A stretch of 64,000 nucleotides of DNA from Atopobacter sp. AH10 (GTDB lineage: Bacteria > Bacillota > Bacilli > Lactobacillales > Aerococcaceae): contig NZ_QXPZ01000019.1 in NCBI RefSeq assembly GCF_003664595.1, positions 1-64,000 on the forward strand, in the 5' to 3' direction. The notes beneath the pieces are model-generated. The model did not search any database, was not told where the DNA came from, and saw only the letters and a list, made by a program, of their open reading frames with translations. A program made the translations under genes and the position numbers. Of the stretch, positions 63,273 through 64,000 are shown piece by piece. Every line of letters begins with the position of its first letter. The stretch's first letter is position 1.

Positions 63273-64000
63273 ATGGATTTAAAGATTAGTAAACGGCAAC
63301 AATATAGGCCTTGGCAACGGATGATTCTCTTTTTCCGTTCTGTCAAATTGCCATGGATTCACTTTATCCTCTCCTCTTGTGTCGGTGTTTTAGGGGCTTT
63401 CCTCTTTACGACTTTGCCTGAGATTGAAGGGCAGATCGCTGCAGGGAAAATTTTCAATCATTCCTTGATTGTTCGCTATAGCATTTTATCTGCTTTGATG
63501 GCCTGCACCCATTTTCTAGCGGTTTATTCGACTTGGGTAAAATTTCAATTTGACCGTCGTTTTCAAAAGATGACCTTTAGGAAGATTTTGACCCTGCCAA
63601 TGAATTTGTATCAACGTTTCCAACCGTCTCAATTGATTTCACGGGTAACGGACGATCCATCTATGGCCAGTGAATTGATCAATATCATGACAACGCTAGT
63701 GACGGATGTTTCGACAGCTGTGATGATGGTTATTGGGATGTTCCAACAAAACTTAACTTTGGCTAGCCTGACCCTTCCTTTATTTATCGTTAATGCCTTA
63801 GCCTTGTATTATGCGAGCACTCGAGGCTATAGCGTGGGGTATGGGATTCAAAATTCTATTTCTAAAATGTTGGCTTTCCTAGCAGAACGTTCTGGGCATA
63901 TTGCTTATATTAAAGCAGCTGGACAAGAAGAAGCCGAATATGAAGCTGGTGTAAAACAATCCAATCGCTGGTTTAATGCAGAGGTCAAAGGCATCTTTTT
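63273..64000 (+). CDS. ABC transporter half exporter 2, N-terminal part (cut by window end)
   Basis: ATG 63273 behind AAGGAGGACTAGGAT. The frame stays open to the end of the window (about 242 codons). It starts MDLKISKRQQYRPWQRMILF, has the same six-helix exporter architecture, and shows SRVTDDPSMASELINIM, the permease motif matching the first half exporter. The ATPase domain lies beyond the window. The three-base gap to the preceding gene supports a heterodimer. Confidence 0.88.
   Translation, partial: MDLKISKRQQYRPWQRMILFFRSVKLPWIHFILSSCVGVLGAFLFTTLPEIEGQIAAGKIFNHSLIVRYSILSALMACTHFLAVYSTWVKFQFDRRFQKMTFRKILTLPMNLYQRFQPSQLISRVTDDPSMASELINIMTTLVTDVSTAVMMVIGMFQQNLTLASLTLPLFIVNALALYYASTRGYSVGYGIQNSISKMLAFLAERSGHIAYIKAAGQEEAEYEAGVKQSNRWFNAEVKGIF

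Overview
The window looks like chromosome of a low-GC Gram-positive of the order Lactobacillales (the Aerococcaceae would fit, but this is a guess). The evidence is A+T-rich DNA, strong AGGAGG ribosome sites, many sugar PTS operons, LacF/E/G with a LicT-type antiterminator, a tRNA-Trp T-box, catabolite-repression (cre-like) sites and a FeoA/FeoA/FeoB iron locus. It is mostly a carbohydrate-uptake region with blocks of amino-acid, iron and organic-acid metabolism between.

Layout. 0.3-5.5 kb: mannose-family PTS (IIB, IIC, IID, no IIA), a mannose-6-phosphate isomerase, a polyol-phosphate dehydrogenase and an RpiR regulator. 5.6-9.7 kb: a broken transporter fragment, a 28-residue membrane peptide, tRNA-Ala(GGC), an ExoIII-type nuclease, a YwaF-like membrane protein and YaaA. 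10.2-13.5 kb: feo operon behind Fur-box-like sites. 13.9-16.7 kb: a large zinc-ribbon/TcaA-like membrane protein. 17.1-20.5 kb: aspA, fumC and a CMD-family protein. 20.8-22.7 kb (minus): citC and citX without citDEF. 23.1-25.7 kb: a type II restriction-modification pair. 25.8-30.7 kb: RAT/terminator, licT and lacF-lacE-lacG. 30.8-36.8 kb (minus): T-box, trpD-C-F-B-A with trpE/trpG missing. 37.2-40.3 kb: a complete ECF transporter. 40.4-45.5 kb: GH29 fucosidase, GH1, cellobiose PTS IIB/IIC and a 53-residue membrane peptide. 45.9-52.3 kb: a DUF7916-like gene and a second lacF/lacE/lacG-like/GH1 cassette bounded by a 145-bp direct repeat. 52.4-52.6 kb: an unidentified structured RNA. 53.0-53.9 kb: an EamA exporter. 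54.2-58.6 kb: Gat-type PTS, LacR-like repressor and LacA/LacB. 58.9-64 kb: a stand-alone PTS IIC, a trigger-factor-like protein and an ABC exporter pair cut by the window end.

How it fits together. Two LacFE/LacG-like sets hydrolyse phosphorylated beta-galactosides. Galactose-6-phosphate from them or from the Gat-type PTS would enter the tagatose-6-phosphate pathway through LacAB; lacC and lacD are not in the window. GH29, GH1 and the cellobiose PTS handle fucosylated and beta-glucoside sugars.

The most unusual feature is a family of about 20 short tandem-repeat arrays (units 17-60 bp, each array with its own sequence) in the gaps between genes. At least seven start inside the last codons and stop codon of the preceding gene and run downstream of it, on either strand, so the gene end is echoed several times in the 3' flank. 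They are absent from three A+T-rich blocks (1-5.6, 22.7-25.8 and 45.4-53.9 kb) that look acquired. Other points worth a second look are the structured RNA at 52.4 kb, the decapitated trp operon whose T-box leads into a six-codon ORF, and the repeat-flanked lac cassette.
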